Source: Photobacterium sp. TY1-4 (GTDB lineage Bacteria > Pseudomonadota > Gammaproteobacteria > Enterobacterales > Vibrionaceae). Taken from it: a stretch of DNA of 64,000 bases. How positions within the stretch are numbered: the first letter of the stretch is position 1; the number at the start of each line of letters is the position of its first letter. Location of the stretch: contig NZ_CP099734.1 of assembly GCF_025398175.1 (NCBI RefSeq), forward strand, positions 1,054,001-1,118,000. The letters run 5' to 3'. The notes beneath the pieces were generated by a model, which worked only from the letters and a program-made list of their open reading frames with translations, made no database searches and was not told where the DNA came from. Made by a program: the position numbers and the translations under genes. Shown here piece by piece: positions 34,447 through 42,456 of the stretch.

Positions 34447-35427
34447 ATGCCACACACATCTACGCCAGCGCCAGCGCCAGTATCAGCAACATCTACATCT
34501 GCAACTGCAACAGCAACCGCAAGTGCGTCAGAAATCGTGCGCCTGAACGCAGCCAATGCCCGAACGCCTGCCGGGCGGGTGAGTCTGGTCGGTGCCGGGC
34601 CGGGAGATCCGGATCTGCTGACTGTGAAAGCGCTGCGCACCATGCAGCAAGCCGATGTGATTGTTTATGACCGGCTGGTCAGCCCGGCCATCCGGGCCCT
34701 GTTTCCGATCGGCACCCCCACCATTTATGTCGGCAAAGCCAAGCATCAGCACAGCGTGCCGCAACAGGAGATCAATGCCTTGTTGATTGCCAAAGCCCGG
34801 CAGGGGCTCGATATCTGCCGGCTCAAAGGCGGGGATGCCTTTGTCTTCGGCCGCGGTGGGGAAGAGATGCTTGAGCTGCATCAGGCGGGGATTGAGACCT
34901 GCCTGGTGCCGGGGATCACCGCCGCTTCGGGCTGTACCAGTTATGCCGGGATCCCGCTCACCCACCGCGGTCTGGCGCAGGGCTGTACCTTTGTTACCGC
35001 CCATGCGGAGAAAGAGCTCGACCTCAACTGGACCGCGCTTGCCCGGCTCGATCATACCCTGGTGTTTTATATGGGCCTGACCAAAGCCGGCCTCATCGCC
35101 GGGGAGCTTACCCGGGTCGGAATGAGTGCCGCGACCCCGGTGGCGCTGATTGAAAATGGCTGCTGCCCGCAGCAGCGGGTGATTCAGGGCAGCTTAGCGG
35201 AATTGGAGACCCTGGTCAGTCGCCATCAGGTGCAGTCACCGGCTCTGATTGTGGTCGGTCAGGTGGTGTCTTTGGCTGAGCAACTGCAGTGGTTTCAGAC
35301 CGCAATTGCCACCCAGGAAACAGTCGCTACCCAGGAAACAGTTGCTACCCGGGAAATAACCGCCACCCAGAAGACAGTCCTGGTCGCAGACAGCAGCGTG
35401 CAGACAGCGCTCAAGCGCGTCGGCTGA
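34447..35427 (+). CDS. cobA: Uroporphyrinogen-III C-methyltransferase (SUMT)
   Basis: SAM-dependent enzyme that methylates uroporphyrinogen III to precorrin-2, the first step to siroheme, the cofactor of the nitrite reductase encoded next. The core (about residues 42-280) has VSLVGAGPGDPDLLTVKALR, the SUMT signature YDRLVSP and RLKGGDAFVFGRGGEE. It lacks the CysG oxidase/ferrochelatase part. The first 38 residues are Ser/Thr/Ala-rich low complexity. The C-terminus has a short tandem repeat (ATQETVATQETVATREI) that is absent from typical SUMT enzymes. The ribosome site AAGGATG lies before ATG 34447. Confidence 0.93.
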   Translation: MPHTSTPAPAPVSATSTSATATATASASEIVRLNAANARTPAGRVSLVGAGPGDPDLLTVKALRTMQQADVIVYDRLVSPAIRALFPIGTPTIYVGKAKHQHSVPQQEINALLIAKARQGLDICRLKGGDAFVFGRGGEEMLELHQAGIETCLVPGITAASGCTSYAGIPLTHRGLAQGCTFVTAHAEKELDLNWTALARLDHTLVFYMGLTKAGLIAGELTRVGMSAATPVALIENGCCPQQRVIQGSLAELETLVSRHQVQSPALIVVGQVVSLAEQLQWFQTAIATQETVATQETVATREITATQKTVLVADSSVQTALKRVG

Positions 35428-35504
35428 CTGCCTGAGGCCACCAGATTACAGATAAGTGCAGCAATTATAGTCGTACACAGAGATTAGAACAGTGAGGAAG
35501 TGAT

Positions 35505-38045
35505 ATGAGAAAACAGCGGATTGTCGTGGTCGGCAACGGCATGGTGGGACACCGGTTTATTGACGATTTACTCCAGCGTGACGAGCGCGATCAGTTTGAG
35601 GTGATCACCTTTTCCGACGAGCCGCGACTGGCATATGACCGGGTCCAGCTCAGCAAATACTTCAGTGGCACCCCTGCCCGGGAGCTGGCGCTGACCGATG
35701 AGGCGTATTACCGCGAGCACGGGGTAATGTATGTGTTGAATGAGCAAGTGACGGCGATTGATCACGCGGGGCGCCAGGTGGTGACCGCCAGTGGCCGGGT
35801 CGAGTCGTATGACAAGTTGGTGCTGGCCACCGGGTCATATCCGTTTGTGCCGCCGATCCCCGGTCATGATCAGGCGCATTGTCATGTATATCGCACCATT
35901 GAAGATCTTGAAGCGATTGAAGCCTCCGGTCGTCACAGTCAGGTCGGCGTGGTGGTTGGTGGCGGTTTGCTCGGCCTGGAAGCGGCCAATGCCCTGAAAA
36001 ACCTCGGGTTGCAAACCCATGTGGTGGAGTTTGCGCCGCGTCTGATGGCGGTGCAGCTGGATCAGGGTGGTGGTCAGTTGCTGTCGCGAAAAATTGAGTC
36101 ACTGGGCGTGAGCGTGCATACCGAAAAAGCGACCACCGAGATTGTTGCCGGTGAGCAGTGCCGCTATCGGATGAACTTTGCTGACGGGAGCCATCTGGAA
36201 ACGGACATGATTGTGTTCTCAGCCGGGATCCGGCCGCAGGATGCGCTGGCTCGCGAGAGCGGTCTGGCGGTCGGCGAGCGGGGCGGTATTGTGATTGATG
36301 ATCACTGTCGGACCAGCGAGCCGGATATCTATGCCATTGGCGAATGTGCGCTGTGGCAGGAGAAAATTTTCGGCCTGGTTGCGCCGGGATATCAGATGGC
36401 CAAAGTGACGGTCTCGCACCTGTGCGGTGACGGGCAGGCAGCCTTCGCCGGTGCGGACATGAGTACCAAGCTGAAGCTGCTGGGCGTGGATGTCGCCAGT
36501 ATCGGTGATGCCCACGGCACCACGCCGGGCGCGCAGTCCTATACCTTCCATGATGAGATCGAGCAGGTGTATAAGCGCCTGGTGGTGTCGGAAGACGGCC
36601 AGCGCCTGCTGGGTGCGGTGCTGGTCGGGGATGCCGAGGCTTACAGCAAGCTGCTGCAACTGAAGCTCAATGACCTGCCGTTGCCGGACAACCCGGCGGT
36701 GTTGTTACTGCCGCCGATTGGGGAAGGCGAGGGTGGCGGGGCGATGGGGGTTGAAGCCCTGCCAGACAGCGCGCAGATCTGCTCCTGTTTTGATGTCACC
36801 AAAGCCGATATCAAACAGGCGGTTGCGGCCGGTTGCACCGATATGGCCGCCCTGAAGGCCAGCACCAATGCTTCTACCGGCTGCGGCGGCTGCTCGGCAC
36901 TGGCCAAGCAGGTGTTGGATGCCGAACTGGCCAGCCTGGGATATGAAGTCAACAACCATGTCTGTGAGCATTTTGCTTATTCGCGCCAGGAGCTGGCTGA
37001 TATCGTCCGGGTGAAACAGATCAAAACCTTTGATGCGCTGCTGGCGCAATACGGTCAGGGGCTGGGGTGTGATGTCTGCAAGCCGACAGTGGGATCTATT
37101 TTAGCGTCGTTCTGGAATGATTACGTGCTCGACGAGCAGCACATCGGCCTGCAGGACACCAACGATATCTTCCTCGGCAACATGCAAAAAGACGGCACCT
37201 ACTCTGTCGTGCCCCGGGTGGCGGGCGGGGAGATCACCCCGGAGAAACTGATTGTGCTGGGGGAAGTGGCCAAAGAGTTTGACCTCTACACCAAGATCAC
37301 CGGAGGACAGCGGATCGACCTGTTCGGGGCGCAGCTGCATGAACTGCCGCTGATCTGGCGTCGGTTGATTGCTGCCGGCTTTGAAACCGGTCATGCCTAC
37401 GGGAAATCGGTGCGGACGGTGAAGTCCTGTGTCGGCAGTACCTGGTGTCGGTACGGGGTGAAAGACAGTGTCGGTTACGCCATTGATCTGGAGCATCGTT
37501 ACAAAGGCCTCCGGGCGCCGCATAAACTCAAGTTTGCGGTCTCCGGTTGTACCCGTGAATGTGCCGAGGCGCAGTCCAAGGATATCGGGGTGATTGCAAC
37601 GGAAAATGGCTGGAACCTGTATGTTTGCGGCAATGGCGGGATGCGACCGCGTCACGCCGACCTGTTTGCTTCGGATCTCGATGATGCCACCTTAATCGCT
37701 TATGTCGATCGGATCCTGATGTTCTACATCCGCACCGCCGATCGCTTGCAGCGGACGTCGGTCTGGCTGGAAAACCTCGAAGGCGGACTGGATTATCTCA
37801 AGCAGGTGGTGATCGAGGATAAGTTGGGCATCGTCGGCGAGCTGGAACGCGACATGGCCTATAACCTCAGTCAGTACCAGTGTGAATGGAAAACCACCCT
37901 GGCATCGCCGCAGAAACTCAAGCGATTCCAGCACTTTGTCAACAGTGCGGAGCCTGATCGCCAGCTCAGCTATGTACTGGAACGGGGTCAGCGGCAGCCG
38001 GTCCTGCGTGGTGAGCGGATTGAAATTGTCAATGTGACGGAATAG
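35505..38045 (+). CDS. nirB: NADH-dependent assimilatory nitrite reductase, large subunit
   Basis: Cytoplasmic siroheme enzyme reducing nitrite to ammonium with NAD(P)H (846 residues, normal). Domains in order: FAD/NAD(P)-binding pyridine nucleotide-disulfide oxidoreductase (about 1-400, with VVVGNGMVGHRF and GVVVGGGLLGLEAANALKNL). A BFD-type [2Fe-2S] region (about 425-480, CSCFDVTKADIKQAV and TGCGGC) is next. The ferredoxin-like and siroheme/4Fe-4S domains follow (about 555-800) with SCVGSTWCRYGVKDS and SGCTRECAEAQSKDIG. GAGGAAGTGAT precedes ATG 35505. It is expressed with cobA, nirD and the transporter. Confidence 0.96.
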   Translation: MRKQRIVVVGNGMVGHRFIDDLLQRDERDQFEVITFSDEPRLAYDRVQLSKYFSGTPARELALTDEAYYREHGVMYVLNEQVTAIDHAGRQVVTASGRVESYDKLVLATGSYPFVPPIPGHDQAHCHVYRTIEDLEAIEASGRHSQVGVVVGGGLLGLEAANALKNLGLQTHVVEFAPRLMAVQLDQGGGQLLSRKIESLGVSVHTEKATTEIVAGEQCRYRMNFADGSHLETDMIVFSAGIRPQDALARESGLAVGERGGIVIDDHCRTSEPDIYAIGECALWQEKIFGLVAPGYQMAKVTVSHLCGDGQAAFAGADMSTKLKLLGVDVASIGDAHGTTPGAQSYTFHDEIEQVYKRLVVSEDGQRLLGAVLVGDAEAYSKLLQLKLNDLPLPDNPAVLLLPPIGEGEGGGAMGVEALPDSAQICSCFDVTKADIKQAVAAGCTDMAALKASTNASTGCGGCSALAKQVLDAELASLGYEVNNHVCEHFAYSRQELADIVRVKQIKTFDALLAQYGQGLGCDVCKPTVGSILASFWNDYVLDEQHIGLQDTNDIFLGNMQKDGTYSVVPRVAGGEITPEKLIVLGEVAKEFDLYTKITGGQRIDLFGAQLHELPLIWRRLIAAGFETGHAYGKSVRTVKSCVGSTWCRYGVKDSVGYAIDLEHRYKGLRAPHKLKFAVSGCTRECAEAQSKDIGVIATENGWNLYVCGNGGMRPRHADLFASDLDDATLIAYVDRILMFYIRTADRLQRTSVWLENLEGGLDYLKQVVIEDKLGIVGELERDMAYNLSQYQCEWKTTLASPQKLKRFQHFVNSAEPDRQLSYVLERGQRQPVLRGERIEIVNVTE

Positions 38046-38056
38046 GAGGAAACGAG

Positions 38057-38386
38057 ATGGAACAGTGGCAAACCGTATGTCAGCAAAGTGATTTGATCCA
38101 GGATACCGGGATCTGCGCCCTGCTGAATCATGAGCAGGTGGCGATTTTTTTCTGTCGTCACAGTCAGCAGCTCTATGCGCTGTCGAATTACGATCCGATT
38201 GGCCAGGCCAATGTGATGTCGCGAGGCATCATCGGCTCACTGGGCGATCAGAAAGTGGTGGCTTCCCCGCTCTATAAACAGCACTTCAGCCTGCACAGTG
38301 GCGAGTGCCTGGAAGCCCCTGAATATCGTTTAAAAACCTATGATGTCCGGCTCAGTCAGGGGAAGGTGCAACTACGGGAAAATTGA
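38057..38386 (+). CDS. nirD: Nitrite reductase small subunit
   Basis: A 109-residue Rieske-fold partner of NirB. It shows the NirD pattern QVAIFFC, LYALSNYDPIG, VMSRGIIGS and VASPLYKQHFSLHSGECLE. Like other NirD proteins it lacks the Cys-His ligands of true Rieske proteins. It begins 11 bases after nirB with TAGGAGG as stop and ribosome site, and is followed by a terminator. Confidence 0.95.
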   Translation: MEQWQTVCQQSDLIQDTGICALLNHEQVAIFFCRHSQQLYALSNYDPIGQANVMSRGIIGSLGDQKVVASPLYKQHFSLHSGECLEAPEYRLKTYDVRLSQGKVQLREN

Positions 38387-38407
38387 TTCTTTTAATATTT
38401 TGATTAG

Positions 38408-38434
38408 AAAGGAGCTGGTAAAGCTCCTTTTTTT
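38408..38434 (+). terminator. Terminator after nirD
   Basis: AAAGGAGCT pairs with AGCTCCTTT around a short loop and runs into seven T. It lies 21 bases after the nirD stop and separates nirBD from the transporter unit. Confidence 0.9.
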
Positions 38435-38452
38435 GTCACTTCATTTAAAAAT

Positions 38453-38465
38453 ACCACTTTGTGGT
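38453..38465. promoter_or_regulatory. Dyad upstream of the nitrate transporter
   Basis: ACCAC-TTT-GTGGT is a perfect 5-3-5 dyad. It partly resembles a NarP 7-2-7 site (TACCACT-TT-GTGGTTA), but the right heptamer is out of register. It lies about 175 bases before the sigma-54 promoter. Confidence 0.3.
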
Positions 38466-38539
38466 TATATTTGGTGTTTTTAAAAAAAAACATCAAACGG
38501 TCCAATATTAGGCGCTTGATGTGAATATTGGTGCGTCAT

Positions 38540-38556
38540 TGCACTGGATTGATGAG
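38540..38556 (+). promoter_or_regulatory. Candidate NtrC-binding site upstream of the transporter
   Basis: TGCACTGGATTGATGAG matches the E. coli glnA NtrC site at 12 of 17 positions by hand alignment and lies about 90 bases before the sigma-54 promoter. The downstream half-site is degenerate. Confidence 0.4.
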
Positions 38557-38627
38557 TTGGTTGTCTTTAAGTTGGATTATATTTGAGCTTTTTCTATTAT
38601 GCTATTGTTTTAAATCACATTTTAAAG

Positions 38628-38644
38628 TTGGCACAGCAGATGCA
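38628..38644 (+). promoter_or_regulatory. Sigma-54 promoter of the nitrate transporter gene
   Basis: TTGGCACAGCAGATGCA has GG at 38630-38631 and GC at 38642-38643, ten bases apart, with the TGGCAC -24 element perfect. The predicted start is near 38655, followed by AGGAAGTG and the ATG at 38682. Confidence 0.75.
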
Positions 38645-38681
38645 ATGAACCTATCAGTCAGTCAACTAAGGAAGTGACCCC

Positions 38682-40151
38682 ATGACAGATAAGTTCAATC
38701 TATTGTCCTTTACCGGCAAGATGAAGATCCTTCATTTAAGCTGGTTTGCGTTTTTCATCACCTTTGTGGTGTGGTTCAACTTTGCGCCTTTGCTGCAGTC
38801 GGTGAAGGAATCCCTGGGCCTGACCACTGCCGAGGTAAAGACCTTACTGATTTTGAACGTCGCCTTTACGATCCCGGCCCGGGTGATCATCGGGATGCTG
38901 ACCGATAAATATGGTCCGCGGCGGGTGTATTCGGCGTTACTGGCCATCTGCGCCATTCCCTGTTTTGTCTTTGCCTTTGCCGATAACTTTGTCCAGGCGG
39001 CGATGGCCCGTTTTGCCCTTGGTCTGATTGGGGCTGGGTTTGTGGTAGGGATCCGGTTGGTGTCGGAATGGTTCCCGCACAATGAACTCGGCACCGCAGA
39101 AGGGATTTACGGCGGCTGGGGGAACTTCGGCTCAGCCGCTGCGGCGTTTACGCTGCCGACCCTGGCGGTGATGTTCGGCGGGGAAGATGGCTGGCGTTAT
39201 GCGATGGCGATCACCGGGGCCATGAGCCTGATCTTCTCCTATATCTTCTATATCAATGTCACCGACACGCCCAAGGGCGCGACTTATTTCAAGCCCAAGA
39301 ATTTGGGAGCAATGGAAGTCACCTCAAAAGGCGATTTTTTCCTGCTGCTGGTGATGAAACTGCCGATGTACGGCGCCCTGGCGCTGCTGGCGTGGAAACT
39401 CTCGCCGACCGGGATCGGCATGTTGAGCGACAGCCTGGTGAACGGGATTTATGTGCTGCTCAGCGTGTTGTATCTGTATGAAGTGCAGAAAACCTGGACA
39501 GTGAACCGGAACGTGTTTCAGGCGCCGGTGCCGGAAATTCATCAGTACAAGTTCAAGCAGGTGGCGATTTTAAATGTGCTTTATTTTGCCACCTTCGGCT
39601 CGGAGCTGGCGGTGGTGTCGATGCTGCCGCTGTTTTTCTCGGAGACCTTTGAGCTCACGCCGGTGGTTGCCGGGATGGTGGCCTCGGCGTATGCCTTTAT
39701 GAACCTGATGTCGCGTCCGGGCGGGGGCTGGATTTCGGACAAATTCGGCCGCAAACCGACCTTGCTGATCCTGACCGCCGGCCTGGCAGCCGGGTATTTC
39801 CTGATGGGTCAGGTCGACGGCAGCTGGCCGGTCTGGCTGGCGGTGGCTGCGGCGATGGCCTGCTCCTTCTTTGTCCAGTCCGGAGAAGGCGCGGTCTTTG
39901 CCACGGTGCCGCTGATCAAGCGTCGCATGACCGGCCAGATCGCCGGGATGACCGGGGCCTACGGCAATGTGGGGGCGGTCTGTTACCTGACGATTCTCTC
40001 GTTCGTTGATTACAGCACTTTCTTCTATGTGATTGCGGCCACGGCAGTGATCGGGTTTGTCACCCTGCTGATGATGGAAGAGCCGTCCGGCCAGATTGCT
40101 GAAATCAACGAAGACGGCAGTGTGACCTTGATTGATGTGGCGAAAAGTTAG
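38682..40151 (+). CDS. MFS nitrate/nitrite transporter (NarK/NasA type)
   Basis: An inner-membrane transporter of the nitrate/nitrite porter family, 489 residues and about 12 helices. It shows the family segments WFNFAPLL in helix 1, the MFS loop DKYGPRRVYS, the nitrate signature region GIYGGWGNFGSAAAAFTLP and the second signature GAYGNVGAVCYL. The loop between helices 6 and 7 contains an added hydrophobic segment. It would bring nitrate in for the reductase encoded nearby. It has its own sigma-54 promoter, and the kinase/phosphatase gene follows after 158 bases. In Pseudomonas the equivalent gene is called nasA, a name used here for the reductase. Confidence 0.93.
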   Translation: MTDKFNLLSFTGKMKILHLSWFAFFITFVVWFNFAPLLQSVKESLGLTTAEVKTLLILNVAFTIPARVIIGMLTDKYGPRRVYSALLAICAIPCFVFAFADNFVQAAMARFALGLIGAGFVVGIRLVSEWFPHNELGTAEGIYGGWGNFGSAAAAFTLPTLAVMFGGEDGWRYAMAITGAMSLIFSYIFYINVTDTPKGATYFKPKNLGAMEVTSKGDFFLLLVMKLPMYGALALLAWKLSPTGIGMLSDSLVNGIYVLLSVLYLYEVQKTWTVNRNVFQAPVPEIHQYKFKQVAILNVLYFATFGSELAVVSMLPLFFSETFELTPVVAGMVASAYAFMNLMSRPGGGWISDKFGRKPTLLILTAGLAAGYFLMGQVDGSWPVWLAVAAAMACSFFVQSGEGAVFATVPLIKRRMTGQIAGMTGAYGNVGAVCYLTILSFVDYSTFFYVIAATAVIGFVTLLMMEEPSGQIAEINEDGSVTLIDVAKS

Positions 40152-40167
40152 ATCAGGGACAGCGCGT

Positions 40168-40195
40168 GGCGGCCGGGTGAGTGTACCTGGCCGCC
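40168..40195 (+). terminator. Hairpin between transporter and kinase genes
   Basis: GGCGGCC pairs with GGCCGCC around a 14-base loop, with no T run. It may act as a weak terminator or an RNA-stabilising structure. Confidence 0.35.
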
Positions 40196-40309
40196 TGAAA
40201 CAGTATTGCCCGCGGATCGCCTTTGCGGTTCGTGCTGGCGGTTGGTACAGGCAGTTCGTACAGACGGTTTGGCCTGGGATCAAAACGGGATCAAAAAGGG
40301 AGAGCAGGG

Positions 40310-42082
40310 ATGGTGATGACTATGGCAGCCGACACGCAGCAAGCGCAGCAGCTCGGCTTACGGGTAACCTGTGGCGGGTTTTCCAGTGCCGGGTGCCGGG
40401 AGGTCAATCAGGATGCATTTGCTCTGTACCAGCCGCCGCGGCCGCAGGTGCTGAAACATCACGGCGTTGTCGCCTGTATTGCCGATGGCGTCAGTTGCAG
40501 CGCCCGCGGTCAGCAGGCCAGCCATACTTGCGTGACCCAGTTTATTGAAGACTATTACAGTACCCCGGCAAGCTGGACCGTGCGTCAGGCCGCGGCCAAG
40601 GTGCTGACCGGGCTCAACCGCTGGCTGTATCATCATGGTCAGCACAGCGAGTTGCGCCACAACGGGCTGGTGACCACTTTCAGTAGTGTGGTGATTAAGT
40701 CCAATACCGCCCATGTGATCCATGTCGGCGATAGTCGGGTGTACCGGTTTCGTCAGGGAAGGTTGGAACAACTGACCCGGGATCATTGCCGACGCCAGGG
40801 CGGTGATCAGCACTTGCTCCTGCGGGCGCTGGGGATGGACAGTAAACTGGAGGTCGATTATTACCCGGAGCCGCTGGTGGTGGGGGATGTGCTACTGCTG
40901 AGCACCGACGGCCTGCACGACTGGCTGTCGCCTTCGCAGCTGGAAGTGTTGCTGACCGGCACCGATGTTTTGACCCAGTCCGAGCTGGAAGCGCTGGCCC
41001 GGAACATTTTGCAACGTGCCCGGGCGCAGGGGAGTGATGATAACCTGACCTGCTTGCTAATACGGATCGATGCGCTGCCGGAGCAAACCCTGGCGGAAGC
41101 CAGCCGGGCCCTGACTGCGCGGGTGATCCCGCCGGTGTTGGCGGAAGGACAGCGGTTGGATCACTACCAGATCCGCCGGGTGCTCCATAGCGGCACCCGC
41201 AGCCATGTTTACCTGGCGCGTAGCGATCTGGATCAGCAGGACTATGTCCTCAAATGTCCGTCACCAAACTTTGCTGAGGACTTGGGCTATCTGCAGGGGT
41301 TTGCCCGGGAAGGCTGGGTTGGCCGGCAGTTCAGTCATCCGTCAGTGATGAAGATCCACCCGTCGGCAGCGTCGTCACCCTTCCTCTATCATGTCTGTGA
41401 TTTTGTTCCGGGGATCACCCTACGCCAGTGGATGCTGGACCATCCATCACCCCGCCTGTCGCAGGTGCGGGCCATCGCGGCAGAGCTCATCAAACCGATC
41501 CGCTATTTTCAGCGCATGGGCATGGTGCACCGGGATATCAAACCGGAAAACCTGATCCTGACCGACGACGGACGGGTCGTCTGTATCGACTTCGGTACGG
41601 CCCAGGTGGCCGGGCTTGAAGAGATCCACCAGGTGCTGACCGAGGAAATCCCGGTCGGGGCGACGGATTATATCGCGCCGGAATATTTTGCCGGGAACCG
41701 CGCGACATCGCTGTCCGATCTTTATTCTGTCAGTGTCATCCTCTATGAAATGCTGACCGGCCAGTTGCCGTATGCGTCGGTATCGCCGGTGTTTGATCCG
41801 CAGTTTAAGCGCCATTACCACTATCGCTCTGTGCTGAGCTCCCGCCCGGATTTACCGGTCTGGTTGGATCTGGTATTGAAAAAAGCCTGTCACCCGGCGC
41901 CAGAAGCGCGCTACCAGGTGATGTCGGAAATGCTTCAGGACTTGTCAGCCTCGAACCCACAATTGCTGAATACCCTCAAGCGCGCCCCGTTGCTCCAGCG
42001 CAATCCTTTGCGGTTCTGGCAGGGGGTGAGTTGGCTCTTGGCCATCCTCGTGCTGGTGGAGAGCTGGTTACTGTTGCGGTAG
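40310..42082 (+). CDS. Fused PP2C-type phosphatase / Ser-Thr protein kinase, membrane-anchored
   Basis: One polypeptide (590 residues) with opposing activities. A PP2C-like phosphatase comes first (about 20-255) with NQDAFAL, ACIADGVS, VGDSRVYRFR, LSTDGLHDWL and GSDDNLT supplying metal-binding Asp residues. A Hanks-type kinase follows (about 285-560) with the Lys in YVLKCP, HRDIKPEN (His 407), IDFG and the APEYF segment. The glycine loop (HSGTRSHVYLA) is degenerate. A C-terminal helix (about 570-588) anchors it to the membrane. Such fusions sit beside nitrate-assimilation genes in other gammaproteobacteria, for example the Pseudomonas aeruginosa nas cluster. The substrate is unknown. ATG 40310 or 40316 is the start. 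Confidence 0.9.
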   Translation: MVMTMAADTQQAQQLGLRVTCGGFSSAGCREVNQDAFALYQPPRPQVLKHHGVVACIADGVSCSARGQQASHTCVTQFIEDYYSTPASWTVRQAAAKVLTGLNRWLYHHGQHSELRHNGLVTTFSSVVIKSNTAHVIHVGDSRVYRFRQGRLEQLTRDHCRRQGGDQHLLLRALGMDSKLEVDYYPEPLVVGDVLLLSTDGLHDWLSPSQLEVLLTGTDVLTQSELEALARNILQRARAQGSDDNLTCLLIRIDALPEQTLAEASRALTARVIPPVLAEGQRLDHYQIRRVLHSGTRSHVYLARSDLDQQDYVLKCPSPNFAEDLGYLQGFAREGWVGRQFSHPSVMKIHPSAASSPFLYHVCDFVPGITLRQWMLDHPSPRLSQVRAIAAELIKPIRYFQRMGMVHRDIKPENLILTDDGRVVCIDFGTAQVAGLEEIHQVLTEEIPVGATDYIAPEYFAGNRATSLSDLYSVSVILYEMLTGQLPYASVSPVFDPQFKRHYHYRSVLSSRPDLPVWLDLVLKKACHPAPEARYQVMSEMLQDLSASNPQLLNTLKRAPLLQRNPLRFWQGVSWLLAILVLVESWLLLR

Positions 42083-42456
42083 CGAAATGAACGCAACTGA
42101 TTGTGTATTCGGTTTCATCCGGATGGTCGGGTGGGGCCCGGCCTGATAGGGAATGGGCCGTGTCATCAACTCCCTTTGTTTGATGACAGAGAGAAATAGT
42201 CTGTTTCCACCCATCAACGCTAAGATAATGTTTTTCTTAGTAAAAGGTGACTCAATTCAAATAAACACTGCAAAGACATCAGACCTCTTCAATAAATTGT
42301 CCGAGATCAATTTGTTGCACATTAGAACAGTGTTAGATATGCGCATCTGGACCGGATACCCCGAACGGGGTACGGGTGACTTGTTGGCTGGTGACAGGTT
42401 TGATGCCTGAAGTGGCACCTTACGCCGGAAGCAATACATAATAATGGAGCATATTG
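42083..42456. other. Intergenic region upstream of the alcohol dehydrogenase gene
   Basis: No convincing gene is seen; an 85-codon frame across it has no family features. The main signal is the perfect dyad at 42357-42372. A G/C-rich inverted stretch near 42124-42145 (GGTCGGG/CCCGGCC) could end the kinase transcript but has no T run. Confidence 0.5.
42357..42372. promoter_or_regulatory. NarP-like 7-2-7 dyad upstream of the alcohol dehydrogenase gene
   Basis: TACCCCG-AA-CGGGGTA is a perfect 7-2-7 inverted repeat. Each heptamer fits TACYYMT at six of seven positions. It ends 84 bases before the start codon, in promoter range. Confidence 0.55.

Noticed and set aside
42153-42410. 85-codon frame upstream of the alcohol dehydrogenase gene
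   Set aside because: It has no family features, and the 3' part overlaps the NarP-like dyad.
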